Of a DNA stretch of 64,000 bases, positions 10,692 through 20,742 are shown piece after piece. Source of the DNA: Rhodopseudomonas sp. P2A-2r (lineage in GTDB: Bacteria > Pseudomonadota > Alphaproteobacteria > Rhizobiales > Xanthobacteraceae); NCBI RefSeq assembly GCF_026015985.1, contig NZ_CP110389.1, positions 806,001 through 870,000 of the forward strand, given 5' to 3'. The translations under genes were made by a program, and so were the position numbers. The notes beneath the pieces were generated by a model that saw only the letters and a program-made list of their open reading frames with translations, had not been told where the DNA came from and searched no databases. How positions within the stretch are numbered: position 1 is the stretch's first letter; every line of letters begins with the position of its first letter.

Positions 10692-11603
10692 ATGTTTGCG
10701 ACCATTTCGACCGCCGCCGACAACCGTGTTGCCCGTCTCGCCGGCATCGGCCTGATGCTGGCGGGCATCTGCCTGTTCGCGTTCGGCGACGCTATCGGCA
10801 AACTGCTGGTGACGACCTATTCGGTCGGCCAGCTGTTGCTGCTGCGCGCCGGTGCCGCGCTTCTGGTGCTGGCGCCGTCGATCTGGCGTCATCGCAGGGA
10901 ATTCCTGCGGCTGGAGCGGCCGTGGTTGCAGCTGTTGCGCATGGTGCTGTCCACCGTCGACGTCGCCGCTTTCTTCTGCGCCACCGCGTACCTGCCGCTG
11001 GCCGACGTCATCACCTACTACCTCGCGGTGCCGATCTTCGTCACTGCTGGCTCGGCGATCTTTCTCGGCGAGCCGGTCGGTTGGCGACGCTGGAGCGCGG
11101 TGGCCGTGGGCTTTTGCGGCGTGCTGGTGGCATTGCAGCCGTCCGCCAGCAGCTTCACCTGGCCGGCGCTGATCGCATTGTGCGGCAGTGCGTCGTTCGC
11201 AACCCTGATGCTGATGACCCGCAGCCTGCGCGCCGCACCGGACGTGGTGCTGGCCTCGACGCAGTTCATCGGCTCGCTCAGCTTCGGCGCAGTGATGGCG
11301 CCGATCGGCTGGATCGCGCCCACGGCGGCGGATTACGCCCTGTTTCTGCTCGGCGGGGTCACGTCGGTGTCGGCGCTGTTGTGCGTCAATCGCTCGCTGA
11401 AGCTGGCGCCGGCCAGTGTGGTGGTGCCCTATCAGTACACCATGATCATCTGGGCCGTGCTGTTCGGCTATGCCGTGTTCGGCGACCTGCCGTCGGTGGC
11501 GACGCTGGCAGGCGCAGCGATCATCGTCGCCGCCGGGCTGTACATCTTCCTGCGCGAACGCAAGCTCGGGCACGTGCCGGATGTGAGTCCGCCGGTGGTG
11601 TGA
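10692..11603 (+). CDS. DMT-superfamily (EamA) transporter
   Basis: 303 aa from ATG 10692; upstream in-frame codons are not hydrophobic and are ignored. About ten hydrophobic segments in two EamA repeats, with short connecting loops. Typical features are the first helix IGLMLAGICLFAFGDAIGK and the ends IFLGEPVGWRRWSAVAVGF (end of repeat 1) and YAVFGDLPSVATLAGAAII (end of repeat 2). These are inner-membrane metabolite exporters; the substrate cannot be told. It is alone on the plus strand inside an otherwise minus-strand core block, divergent from obgE. Confidence 0.88.
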   Translation: MFATISTAADNRVARLAGIGLMLAGICLFAFGDAIGKLLVTTYSVGQLLLLRAGAALLVLAPSIWRHRREFLRLERPWLQLLRMVLSTVDVAAFFCATAYLPLADVITYYLAVPIFVTAGSAIFLGEPVGWRRWSAVAVGFCGVLVALQPSASSFTWPALIALCGSASFATLMLMTRSLRAAPDVVLASTQFIGSLSFGAVMAPIGWIAPTAADYALFLLGGVTSVSALLCVNRSLKLAPASVVVPYQYTMIIWAVLFGYAVFGDLPSVATLAGAAIIVAAGLYIFLRERKLGHVPDVSPPVV

Positions 11604-11697
11604 ACCGGCGTTCCGGCACCGCTCGTAGCCGCGACAGGGACGTGGCGAAGCCCGCATGGCGGCGCGCAGATGGCGCGCTGCGACCTCCGCGAATTCC

Positions 11698-11877
11698 CTA
11701 TTTGAAGGAAAGGTCCAGGCCGGAGGTCGCGAATCGCGCGGCCAGCCGCTGCTCGCGTTCTTTCCTGTCGTCGGCCAGCAGGCCTTTTTCGTATCGCTCG
11801 AAGCGATCCAGCTCTTGCTGGATAGAATCCAGGAAGTCGCGGCTTCTGGCCGTCGACTGCGTCATCTGATCCGGCAT
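11698..11877 (-). CDS. Small charged hypothetical protein, 59 aa
   Basis: Begins MPDQMTQSTARSRDFLDSIQ and ends TSGLDLSFK with stop TAG. GGGGAG lies 7 nt upstream of the ATG on the minus strand, a good ribosome binding site. The middle (QQELDRFERYEKGLLADDRK) is highly charged and probably helical or coiled coil. No signal peptide or membrane segment. Codon use fits the neighbours. I do not recognise the family; it lies between a GNAT gene and the DMT exporter. Confidence 0.6.
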   Translation of the reverse strand: MPDQMTQSTARSRDFLDSIQQELDRFERYEKGLLADDRKEREQRLAARFATSGLDLSFK

Positions 11878-12054
11878 CTCGGTCTCCCCCGTTACAGCTT
11901 GGGTCTATCGGGCGGTTGCGAGGCCGGATAGCCGGACTTGTACGGAGTATGGAGAGAACCGGAAGATTTGGTAAGCGATCAGCTAACGGTCGCCGGCAGC
12001 GCGCGCACCGGTGCTGCTGTGCTCCTCCCGTGGGGAGAGGCACGCAGCGGTCGC

Positions 12055-12644
12055 CTACCTTCGGGTCGCGTCGCCCCAGTGTTTCAGCGACGACCACACG
12101 GTGCGGTTCAGGCGGAAGCAGTCGACCGGGGTCGACGAGCCCAGCGCCTCGAAGCGGTGCAACTGCACGCCGCTCCACTGGAAGCCGCACTTTTCCAGGA
12201 TATTGCGCGACGCCGGATTGGCGACGCGTGCGCCCGACATGAGATGATCGACGCTGAATTCTTCGAATGTGTAGTCGATCACCGCGCGGGCCGCCTCGGT
12301 GGCATAGCCCCGGCCCCAGTGCTCGACGCCGAGCCAGTAGCCGAGCTCCGGCGATTCCGCGTCGCGCCAGTCGACGCCGACCATGCCGACCGGCTGATGG
12401 TCGCGCTCGATCACGAATACGGTTTCGCCGCCGGCATCAGCCAGCGTGCTGACGAAGGCCGCGGCATCGTCTTCCAGATAGGGTGCGGCAGCCGGCGGGT
12501 CATTTCGGCGATGCGCCGGTCATTGGCCAGGCGCGCAATGGCTTTTACGTCCGCGAGCGTCGGCCTGCGTAAGCTCAGCCGTTCGGTCTCGAGGACGCAA
12601 GCTCTGGTCTCTTGCCGTGTCGGGGTTGGGATATCCTGCAGCAT
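12055..12644 (-). pseudogene. GNAT-family N-acetyltransferase (RimJ/RimL type), single-base frameshift
   Basis: Start ATG 12644 (MLQDIPTPTRQETRACVLET) with AGGAG 7 nt upstream. The N-terminal part TERLSLRRPTLADVKAIARL is a RimJ-type start. The frame breaks at the G3 run 12481-12483 (complement of CCC); adding one base there restores HPYLEDDAAAFVSTLADAGG and joins the second part, which carries the acetyl-CoA motif (YWLGVEHWGRGYATEAARAV) and NPASRNILEKCGFQ. Restored length is 196 aa, normal for the family. Acetyltransferases of this type sit next to rpmA in related genomes. Real loss or a missed base cannot be told apart here. Confidence 0.82.
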
Positions 12645-12682
12645 CTCGGGCTCCTGCGTGCGCCCCGAAGCAGCGCACCATA

Positions 12683-12713
12683 GAAAAGGGGAGGCCGGTT
12701 TCCCGCCTCCCCT
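12683..12713 (-). terminator. Rho-independent terminator after rpmA
   Basis: Read on the minus strand: GGGGAGGC, a 9-nt middle able to pair further, GCCTCCCC, then TTTTC. The stem is 8 bp or more, followed by a T-run. It lies 65 bp beyond the rpmA stop and before the GNAT start, so it would separate the ribosomal operon from downstream genes. Confidence 0.75.
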
Positions 12714-12777
12714 GGAGCCCACTTTTGGCGCTCCGCCGGTTCAACAGGACCCGGCGGACTCCAATGTGTCCACCGTA

Positions 12778-13050
12778 CTACTCGGCCGCGGCTTCGAGAA
12801 TCGGGAGTACCGATACGAATGTGCGGCCGTTGCGTTTGGCGCGAAACTCGACGTGACCTTCGACCTTCGCAAACAGCGTATGATCGGTGCCCATGCCAAC
12901 ATTAAGGCCGGGGTGCCAGGTGGTGCCGCGCTGACGCGCAATGATATTGCCGGGAATCACGCGCTCGCCGCCATACATCTTGATTCCGAGGCGTTTGCCT
13001 GCCGAATCACGACCGTTTCGCGATGAACCGCCTGCTTTTTTGTGAGCCAT
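12778..13050 (-). CDS. rpmA: 50S ribosomal protein L27
   Basis: 90 aa, full length. Begins [20 protein letters not shown] and contains [20 protein letters not shown] and GTDHTLFA, the invariant L27 signature. The N-terminal tail reaches the peptidyl-transferase centre of the 50S subunit. It follows rplU by 103 bp on the minus strand and is closed by a terminator. Confidence 0.99.
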   Translation of the reverse strand: MAHKKAGGSSRNGRDSAGKRLGIKMYGGERVIPGNIIARQRGTTWHPGLNVGMGTDHTLFAKVEGHVEFRAKRNGRTFVSVLPILEAAAE

Positions 13051-13153
13051 GGCCCGTCTCCAATCTCGATAAATTCCAGATCACGTCCCTGCGGGAATGA
13101 TCTCAATTCCGATCAAATTTTCGCGGCGCGCGTGGCGCCACATGCGATGTCGT

Positions 13154-13546
13154 TTAAGCGGCGTCTTCAGCGTCGACGGGAGCGGCCGGAACGGCCTTCT
13201 CGCGCTTCGGACGCGGTCCGACTGTCGGCCTCTTGCCATCGGCAAGGATCTCGGTGATGCGCAGCACCGTGATCTCGTCGCGGTAACCGCGCTTGCGGCG
13301 CGAATTCTTGCGGCGGCGCTTCTTGAACGAGATGATCTTGGGGCCGCGCTTGTGCGACAGCACCTCGGCCGCCACGGTGGCGCCCTCGACCATCGGAAGT
13401 CCGAGCACCGGCGTATCGCCGCCGAGCACCAGAACCTGGCCAAGCTGGATGATCGTTCCGACTTCGCCTTCGATCTTGCCTACTTCGAGCACATCTTCAG
13501 GGACGACGCGGTACTGCCGCCCGCCGGTCTTGATGACTGCGAACAT
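13154..13546 (-). CDS. rplU: 50S ribosomal protein L21
   Basis: 130 aa from ATG 13546 (MFAVIKTGGRQYRVVPEDVL). Contains the L21 signature KKRRRKNSRRKRGYRDEITVLRI (positions within 13270-13340) and an alphaproteobacterial Ala/Pro/acidic C-terminal extension. The frame is open upstream to 13732, but only this start matches the family. It binds 23S rRNA in the 50S subunit. A sigma-70-like promoter is visible at 13718-13745. Confidence 0.98.
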   Translation of the reverse strand: MFAVIKTGGRQYRVVPEDVLEVGKIEGEVGTIIQLGQVLVLGGDTPVLGLPMVEGATVAAEVLSHKRGPKIISFKKRRRKNSRRKRGYRDEITVLRITEILADGKRPTVGPRPKREKAVPAAPVDAEDAA

Positions 13547-13717
13547 CGTTATATTCCTTCGTTTTCGATCCAACCTCGATGGGTCGGCTTTTTGTTGTTC
13601 TTGATACGGGCGTCGCCGGATCCATGGGGATTTCGGCGAATTTCTGCGGAAGAGCGGACGTTGCCACCAACGCGCAAAAACAATCGGCGCGAGGAAAAAC
13701 CTGCGCCGGATGCGGGA

Positions 13718-13745
13718 CTTATAGTCTGCCAAGTCCGCGAGTCAA
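13718..13745 (-). promoter_or_regulatory. Sigma-70-type promoter for rplU-rpmA
   Basis: On the minus strand TTGACT, 16-nt spacer, TATAAG. It would start transcription near 13710 and leave a leader of about 165 nt before rplU. The 332-bp gap between rplU and the tetR-like gene (13547-13878) holds only this promoter and leader; no ORF is convincing. Confidence 0.65.
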
Positions 13746-13878
13746 GGAAAAGGTCCCGAAAAATGCTCCATTCAGGCAGGATTTAGCGCCTTCCGTGCGG
13801 TTCGGACGGCGCATTTGCTGCCATTGTCCGGGGGCTTCTGTCGCCGATCGCGCCGTGTTTTGTCCGGATTCGGTCCGT

Positions 13879-14535
13879 CTACCGGGGTTTCACGCCGTTC
13901 AGGAATATCGAAATACATGTCTGGATGTGGGGCCGGCGCTTCGGGTTCAACGAACCCGTCGAGATTTCGCCAGATTTCAGAACGAGCGCACCGAATATCA
14001 TGTCCATCAGGATGCGCGCCCCGCTTTCCGCATCATCGAACTGGATCAGCCCGCGATCTCGCTGACGGGTGAGCCATTTTGCCAGTTCAGCGCGCGACCT
14101 GTCTGCGCCGTATAGCCAGAGGATCTCTGCGAGTTCCGGATACTGTTGGGCTTCCAGCATGACCAGCCTCAGTAGCGCCATGCGCTCCGCGTCGAGTTTC
14201 GGGTCGATGTCGATCTGGAAGATCTGTTGCAACGCCTGCTCAAGCGGCAGCGCATCGTAATCGCCTGGCAGTGCCAGCATGCTGTGCCGATGCGCATCGA
14301 CCACCGCCGCAAACAATGCGGACTTACCGGGAAACAGCCGATACAGCGTCTGCTTCGATATATTGCAGCGCGCGGCGACATCGTCGGTGGTGGTACGACC
14401 ATATCCTTTTTCGATGAAGAGCTGGCGTGCACCTTCCACGATCAGCAGGCGCTGCGACTCGTCCGAGACGAGCTTCGGGCGCCCGCGGCTGCGAAGCCGG
14501 GCCTCAGGTGCGATCGTTTTGTCCTTTGTGACCAT
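13879..14535 (-). CDS. TetR-family repressor of the adjacent RND efflux operon
   Basis: 218 aa from ATG 14535 (MVTKDKTIAPEARLRSRGRP). The HTH is RQLFIEKGYGRTTTDDVA followed by ISKQTLYRLFPGKSALFAAV, a canonical TetR DNA-binding domain with the YRxFxxK anchor; the C-terminal helical domain has the TetR_C form of AcrR-like regulators. It is divergent from the efflux adaptor at 14649, with a 113-bp shared promoter region, so it most likely represses the pump and itself until a toxic ligand binds. Confidence 0.9.
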   Translation of the reverse strand: MVTKDKTIAPEARLRSRGRPKLVSDESQRLLIVEGARQLFIEKGYGRTTTDDVAARCNISKQTLYRLFPGKSALFAAVVDAHRHSMLALPGDYDALPLEQALQQIFQIDIDPKLDAERMALLRLVMLEAQQYPELAEILWLYGADRSRAELAKWLTRQRDRGLIQFDDAESGARILMDMIFGALVLKSGEISTGSLNPKRRPHIQTCISIFLNGVKPR

Positions 14536-14610
14536 ATTTTGTTTTTTAAAAGTGCTGGATACGGGCTGAAACAGTTCGTCGGTTGACGCAGGCGATTGCC
14601 CCGAATAACG

Positions 14611-14626
14611 GTACTGCATCGTACTG
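14611..14626. promoter_or_regulatory. Candidate operator: GTACTG direct repeat
   Basis: GTACTGCATCGTACTG holds two GTACTG copies exactly 10 bp apart, one helical turn, and is partly palindromic through its GTAC cores. It lies between the divergent TetR (start 14535) and adaptor (start 14649) genes. Position fits a TetR operator; the match to any known operator is not established. Confidence 0.3.
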
Positions 14627-14648
14627 TAATCACAAGGTGCAAATTCGC

Positions 14649-15917
14649 ATGACCGCCAACCACCACTTTTCGATCGGCGGTCCGAGAGTGAGCGTCCCGA
14701 TGGCCTGCGCCCTAGTACTGCTGCTTGCCGGCTGCGGCAAGCAGCCGGACATGGCGTCCAAGATGGGCGGCGCCCCGCCGAAACCCGAAGTCAGCGTGGT
14801 AACGCTGCATCCGCAATCCATCGCGATCACCACAGAGCTGCCAGGCCGGACAACCGCATCGCTCACCGCAGAAGTTCGTCCGCAGGTCAACGGCCTCATC
14901 AAGACCAGAAAGTTCAAGGAGGGCGGTGAGGTTACTGCCGGCGACAGCCTGTATCAAATTGATCCGGCGAGCTATCAGGCCTCCTATGACAGCGCCGTCG
15001 CCGCGAAACAAAAGGCCGACGCAGCGGTTCCGAACGCGGAGGCAAAGGTCGAGCGTTACGGCACGTTGATCAAGCAGAACGCCGTCAGCAAACAAGATTA
15101 TGACGACGCCGTCGCCACGCTCGCGCAGGCGAAGGCCGACGTGGCGTCGAACCAAGCCGCCGTCGAAACTGCGCGGATCAACCTCGCTTACACCAACATC
15201 ACCGCCCCGATCAGCGGGCGCATCGACAAGTCGTCGCTGACGCCAGGAGCGCTGGTGACTGCGAGCCAGACCACGGCCCTGACGACGATCCGCACGATCG
15301 ATCCGATCAACGTCGATGTCACCGAATCCAGTACCAACCTGCTGAACTGGCGCCGCGCCGTAAGCGAGGGGCGGATCAAGGTTGCCGGCACCGATGTCAG
15401 CGTCAAGCTGAAGCTCGACAACGGCACGATCTACAATCACGACGGGAAGCTGGAATTCGTCGAATCCAACGTCAGCGAAACCACCGGGACGTTTACGTTA
15501 CGCGCCGTGTTTCCCAATCCCGACAGGCTGTTGCTGCCGGGCATGTACGTGCGCGCGATCGTCGAGCAGGGCATCGCCCAGGACAGCTTTGCGGTTCCGC
15601 AACGCGGTGTGACGCGGAACAGCAAGGGCGAGGCGACCGGCATGTTCGTCACAGCCGACGGCAAGGTCGAGCAGCGCGTCCTGACGGTCAGCCGGAATGT
15701 CGGCAATAATTGGCTCGCCACCGGAATCAAGGATGGCGACCGCATCGTTGTCGAAGGAACGCAGCTGATCAAGCCGGGCGACGACGTTACGGCCGTGGAA
15801 GTCACCATCGATCCGACCAGCGGTGAAGTCAGAGGCCGCAAGCAGGGCGCGCTGGCGCCGTCTGCGGCGACCCGCTTTGCCGAGGATGCCCGCTCACTTG
15901 CGGCGGCGAAGGATTGA
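14649..15917 (+). CDS. RND efflux periplasmic adaptor (AcrA/MexA family lipoprotein)
   Basis: 422 aa from ATG 14649. The signal sequence ends in the lipobox LLLAGC (Cys 29), so the protein is anchored in the inner membrane and spans the periplasm. Visible parts are ITTELPGRTTASLTAEVRPQ (beta barrel/lipoyl start), GDSLYQIDPASYQASYDSA, a helical hairpin (AKVERYGTLIKQNAVSKQDY), the second lipoyl half AYTNITAPISGRI, and LLLPGMYVRAIVEQG. The pump gene follows after 3 bp. It links the pump to the outer-membrane channel in a multidrug exporter. Confidence 0.93.
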   Translation: MTANHHFSIGGPRVSVPMACALVLLLAGCGKQPDMASKMGGAPPKPEVSVVTLHPQSIAITTELPGRTTASLTAEVRPQVNGLIKTRKFKEGGEVTAGDSLYQIDPASYQASYDSAVAAKQKADAAVPNAEAKVERYGTLIKQNAVSKQDYDDAVATLAQAKADVASNQAAVETARINLAYTNITAPISGRIDKSSLTPGALVTASQTTALTTIRTIDPINVDVTESSTNLLNWRRAVSEGRIKVAGTDVSVKLKLDNGTIYNHDGKLEFVESNVSETTGTFTLRAVFPNPDRLLLPGMYVRAIVEQGIAQDSFAVPQRGVTRNSKGEATGMFVTADGKVEQRVLTVSRNVGNNWLATGIKDGDRIVVEGTQLIKPGDDVTAVEVTIDPTSGEVRGRKQGALAPSAATRFAEDARSLAAAKD

Positions 15918-15920
15918 TCG

Positions 15921-18900
15921 ATGTCACGCTTCTTCATTGACCGCCCGATCTTCGCCTGGGTGATCGCGATCTCGGTCATGCTCGGCGGCATTCTTGCGCT
16001 GCAGAGCCTTTCGATCGCGCAATATCCGCAGATTGCGCCGACCACGGTCAAGATCAGTGCCACCTACGCCGGCGCCAACGCCGAGACGGTCGAGAATTCG
16101 GTGACCAAGGTCATCGAGCAGGGCATGACGGGAATCGATAATCTCGACTACATGACCTCGACGTCCACCTCGACCGGCGCCGCCACGATCACGATCACCT
16201 TCAAGAGCGGCACGAACGGTGACACAGCACAGGTTCAGGTGCAGAACAAGCTGCAGCTTGTGACGGCGCTGCTGCCAACGATCGTTCAGACCTCGGGACT
16301 GTCAGTCACCAAGTCTGCCACCGGCTTCCTGATGGTGATCGCCTTCGCCTCTTCCGACGGCAAACTGTCCTCGATAGACCTCGCCGACTACATCAACAGC
16401 ACGATGAACGACACGATCAAGCGCATCGACGGTGTCGGCGAGACCCAGCTTTTCGCTTCGGGCTATTCGATGCGGATCTGGCTGGATCCCGACAAGCTGG
16501 CGAAATATGCGCTGATGCCGGGCGACATTGCCAGCGCGATCGAAGCGCAAAACACCCAGGTCTCCGCAGGGCAGCTCGGCAGCCTTCCGGCGCGCAGTGG
16601 CCAGCAACTCAACGCGAGCATCACCGCCCGCAGCCGGCTGCAAACCCCCGAACAGTTCCGCAACATCATTCTGAAGAGCGAAACCAGCGGCTCGCTTGTG
16701 CGGCTCAACGACGTTGCTACCGTCGAACTGGGCGCGGAAAGCTACACCACCAGCGCGACCTACAACGGCAAGAACGCCGCCGGCCTGGCAATCACACTGG
16801 CGACCGGCGCCAATGCCATCTCCACCGCACAGGCAGTGCAGACGACCATTGCCCGCCTTTCAAGCACATTTCCGCAGGGGTGGAGGTGTTCTATCCCTAT
16901 GACACCACGCCGTTCGTGCGGCTGTCGATCGAGGATGTCGTCAAGACCCTGATCGAGGCGATCATACTGGTCTTCATCGTGATGTTCGTGTTCCTGCAGA
17001 ACATCCGCGCCACCATCATCCCGACGCTGGCGGTGCCGGTGGTGCTGCTCGGCACCTTCGGCGTGCTGGCGATCTTCGGATATTCAATCAATACGCTAAC
17101 GATGTTCGCCATGGTGCTGGCGATCGGCCTGCTGGTCGACGACGCAATTGTCGTCGTCGAGAATGTTGAGCGCGTGATGAAGGAGGAGGGGCTTTCGCCG
17201 AAGGAGGCCACCCGCAAATCCATGGACGAGATCACCGGTGCTCTGGTCGGCATCGCCACTGTGCTATCGGCGGTGTTCCTGCCGATGGCTTTCTTCGGCG
17301 GCGCTGTCGGCGTGATCTACCGGCAGTTCTCGGTGACCATCGTGTCCGCGATGGTCCTTTCAGTGATAGTCGCCATCATCTTCACACCGGCGCTGTGCGC
17401 AACGCTGCTGAGGCCGCCGACCGATCATGCCGACAAGAAGGGCTTCTTCGGATGGTTCAACCGTTCTTTCGATCGCGGTTCGCATGCCTACCGCAGCGGC
17501 GCACAGGGCATGATCGGACGATCGACCCGCTTCCTGCTCGTCTTTCTGGCGATGGTGATCGTGACCGGCGTGATGTTCGTGCGGCTGCCGGGCTCGTTTC
17601 TGCCGCAGGAGGACCAGGGTATCCTCATCACGGCCGTACAGCTTCCCGTCGGCGCAACGCAGGATCGCACCCAGCGGGTGCTGCAGCAGGTGACCGACTT
17701 CTATCTTACTCAGGAGAAGGACACCGTGCAGGGCGTCTTCGCCTCCGCGGGCTTCGGATTCGGCGGCGCTGGGCAGAACGTCGGAATTGCGTTCGTTCAG
17801 TTGAAGCCATTCGCTGAGCGCAAGACCGCGGCATCGAATGCCCAGGCCGTCGCGGGTCGCGCCATGGGGACCTTCTCGACGATCAAGGACGGCAGGATAT
17901 TCGTGCTGGCGCCGCCCGCGATCCAGGGCATGGGCAATTCGAACGGCTTTGATTTCTATCTGCAGGACATCAACGGCACCGGCCACGACGCGCTGATCGC
18001 GGTCCGAAACCAGTTGCTGGGCGCGGCGGCCCAAAGCAAATCCGTCGTCAATACCCGTCCCAACGGCCAGGAGGACGAGCCGCAATATTCCGTCGATATC
18101 GATCAGGAAAAGGCCAGCGCTCTCGGTCTCACTCTGTCGGATATCAACACCACGCTGTCGACGGCGTGGGGGAGCGACTACGTCAACGACTTCATCGATC
18201 GCGGCCGTGTCAAGAAGGTGTACCTGCAGGGCGAGAGTAATTTCCGCATGCAGCCCGACGACATCGGTCGCTGGTTTGTGCGCAATTCGTCGGGCGTCAT
18301 GGTGCCGTTCTCGGCCTTTGCCAGCGGCCACTGGACCTTCGGTTCGCCGCGTCTTGAGCGTTACAATGGCTCGGCCGCCGTCGAGATCCAGGGCGAGTCC
18401 GCGCCCAACGTCAGTTCCAGCGCCGGCATGGACGAGATCGACAATCTCGTGGCAAAACTTCCGCCCGGATACGGTCATGAATGGACCGGACTATCTGCCC
18501 AAGAGCGGCTTTCCAGCAACCAGGCGCTATCGCTTTATTCGATCTCGCTGGTGGTCGTGTTCCTCTGTCTCGCGGCGCTCTATGAGAGCTGGTCGATCCC
18601 GCTCGCGGTATTGCTCGTGGTGCCGATCGGCATCTTCGGCGCGCTGCTCGCGGCCTATCTGTTCGGGCAGACCAACGACGTCTATTTCAAGGTCGGGCTG
18701 CTGACGACCATCGGCCTGTCGGCGAAGAACGCGATCCTGATCGTTGAATTCGCGATCGAACGGGAGGCGGCCGGAATCGGTCTGATCCAGGCAACCCTCG
18801 ACGCGGCCCGCCAGCGGCTGCGGCCCATCATCATGACGTCGTTTGCCTTCATCCTCGGCGTCACGCCTTTGGCGATCGCCTCCGGCGCGGGCTCCGGCGC

Positions 18901-19072
18901 GCAGAATTCGATCGGTATCGGCGTGATGGGCGGCATGATCGCCGCGACCCTGCTCGGTATCTTTTTCGTGCCGCTCCTGTTCGTCGCGGTCCGCCGCCTG
19001 TTCAAGCGCAAGCAACCAGCAGACAAAGCAACTGCCGAGGTCAAACCGGCATCACCCTCGGTACCCACATGA
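15921..19072 (+). pseudogene. RND multidrug efflux pump (AcrB/MexB, HAE1 family), single-base frameshift
   Basis: Starts MSRFFIDRPIFAWVIAISVM and, once the frame is restored, is 1050 aa, the family length. The frame breaks at the G4 run 16877-16880: one extra G gives [20 protein letters not shown], the normal AcrB reading. The second part holds the TM4 motif [16 protein letters not shown] with its proton-relay acidic pair, the PN/PC porter domains, the dimer/trimer docking region, and [18 protein letters not shown] with the relay Lys. Both halves are otherwise undamaged. It is overlapped by 4 nt with the outer-membrane factor gene. Probably functional if the missing G is a sequencing error. 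Confidence 0.9.
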
Positions 19073-20742
19073 TCAAGCGATTCGCGTTGCCGTACCGGGC
19101 CCGCCGCTCCCGTATGTCGCGGCTCATTGCGCTGCTGATGTCCGGCGCGATGCTGTCCGGCTGCGCCGTCGGGCCGGACTATTTCGGTACACCGATCACG
19201 CTACCGACAGGCTGGGGCAATGCCAAGGCGGCATCGCCAAAGCAGGTCACGCTGGCGCACTGGTGGAACCGGCTGGGCGATCAGACTCTCAACGCCCTGA
19301 TCGAGGAGGCGGTGCAGAACAATATCGACGTCGCAAGCGCCAAAGCGCGGATTCGCGAAGCGCGTGCGACCCGGCGCCAGGCGATCGGCGCGCTGCTGCC
19401 GTTGGTCGACGGTTCAGGCTCCGCCACCTACAATCGGTCGGCGTCGAGCACCAGCGGCGGCATAGCGACCGCACCGTTCACGTATAACCAGTTCCAGTCG
19501 GGCTTCGATTCGAGCTGGGAACTGGATCTGTTCGGCGCCAATCGTCGCGCGGTCGAGTCCGCCACCTATGGAGTGGATGCGGCAGAGGACGATCTGCGCT
19601 CGACGCTGCTGACGCTGGTGGGTGATGTCGCGTCGAACTACGCCGAGATGCGCGGCTACCAGGCCCGCATCGCGCTGGCGCGCCGCACCGCGGCCTCGCA
19701 GCGGCAGACGGCGCAACTGACCCAGCAGAAATTCGACGCCGGCTCGGCCTCCGCGGTGGATGCCGCCAAGGCTGCAGGCCTCGCCGCGACCACGGAATCC
19801 AACATTCCCACCTACGAAGTCAGTTATGCCGAGGCTGTGCATCGCATCGGAGTGTTGCTCGGCCGCGAGCCGACCGCCCTGGCGCAGTCGCTGCGCTCCG
19901 TCGTCCGGATTCCGGCGCCGCGGCTGCCATTGCCGACCGGTATTCCTGCGGATGTGCTGGTGCAGCGGCCCGACGTGCGCAAGGCCGAACGCCAATACGC
20001 ACAATACACCGCGAAGGTCGGTCAGGCCGAGGCCGCGCTTTATCCCAGCGTCAGCCTCACCGGCTCGGTTTCGACCACCGGGCTGAACGTCGGCGATATC
20101 GGCAAGGCATCCTCGATCGGCTGGTCGATCGGCCCGAGCATCAGCGTGCCGATCTTCAATGGCGGCAAGCTGCGCGCGGCGGTCGATATCGCCGGTGCGC
20201 AACGCGATCAATACTATCTCGCATGGCGCGCCTCGGTGCTGACGGCACTCGAAGATGTGGAGAACGCGCTCGTCTCGCTGGCCCAGGAGCGCATCAAGAT
20301 CAAGCGGCTGGCCGAGGCCTCGCGCCGCTACGGCGAGGCTGCACGGCTGTCCCGCGCGCTTTATACGTCTGGCTCGACGAGTTTTCTGGAAGCGCTGGAC
20401 GCGGAGCGCTCGGCCTACACCGCCGACGACAACCTGATCGTCAGCCGCGTCGCCATCGCGACGTCCTACATTGCTCTCGCCAAGGCGCTCGGCGGCGGCT
20501 GGGACGGCGGCATCGACAGTTCGATGCCGGCGGTGATCGACGTCAATACCGGTCCGCATATCGTGGCCGGCGAGAGTGCCGAGGTCATCCAGCCGCTTCT
20601 GACCCCTAGAAGCCGCCGGGCTGCGCCGGCTCCCGCCACCTGGGCTGCCGCGGCATTTCTGCCATGCAACCAACCGGTTCCCCGCGCATTGTCACTCGAT
20701 TCTCGGGATCTCCAGGGGCAAACATGGCTGACGATACAGTGA
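19069..20742 (+). CDS. Outer-membrane efflux lipoprotein (OprM/NodT family)
   Basis: Overlaps the pump stop by ATGA. Lipobox LSGC near residue 32, then [10 protein letters not shown] as in NodT-type factors. Two repeats of the OEP coiled-coil domain are visible ([40 protein letters not shown]), the latter being the family's strongest motif. The expected end is LLTP near 20606, but the frame runs on for 45 odd residues to 20742, across the start of the next gene. One extra C in the C4 run at 20603-20606 would give LLTP-stop at 20607-20609, so the tail is probably an artefact. Confidence 0.9.
   Translation: MIKRFALPYRARRSRMSRLIALLMSGAMLSGCAVGPDYFGTPITLPTGWGNAKAASPKQVTLAHWWNRLGDQTLNALIEEAVQNNIDVASAKARIREARATRRQAIGALLPLVDGSGSATYNRSASSTSGGIATAPFTYNQFQSGFDSSWELDLFGANRRAVESATYGVDAAEDDLRSTLLTLVGDVASNYAEMRGYQARIALARRTAASQRQTAQLTQQKFDAGSASAVDAAKAAGLAATTESNIPTYEVSYAEAVHRIGVLLGREPTALAQSLRSVVRIPAPRLPLPTGIPADVLVQRPDVRKAERQYAQYTAKVGQAEAALYPSVSLTGSVSTTGLNVGDIGKASSIGWSIGPSISVPIFNGGKLRAAVDIAGAQRDQYYLAWRASVLTALEDVENALVSLAQERIKIKRLAEASRRYGEAARLSRALYTSGSTSFLEALDAERSAYTADDNLIVSRVAIATSYIALAKALGGGWDGGIDSSMPAVIDVNTGPHIVAGESAEVIQPLLTPRSRRAAPAPATWAAAAFLPCNQPVPRALSLDSRDLQGQTWLTIQ

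Noticed and set aside
17360..18478. 372-codon minus frame inside the RND pump gene
   Set aside because: Antisense shadow of a conserved pump; no start signal or known domain.
19414..20673. 419-codon minus frame inside the outer-membrane factor gene
   Set aside because: Shadow of a gene with a lipobox and OEP repeats on the other strand.
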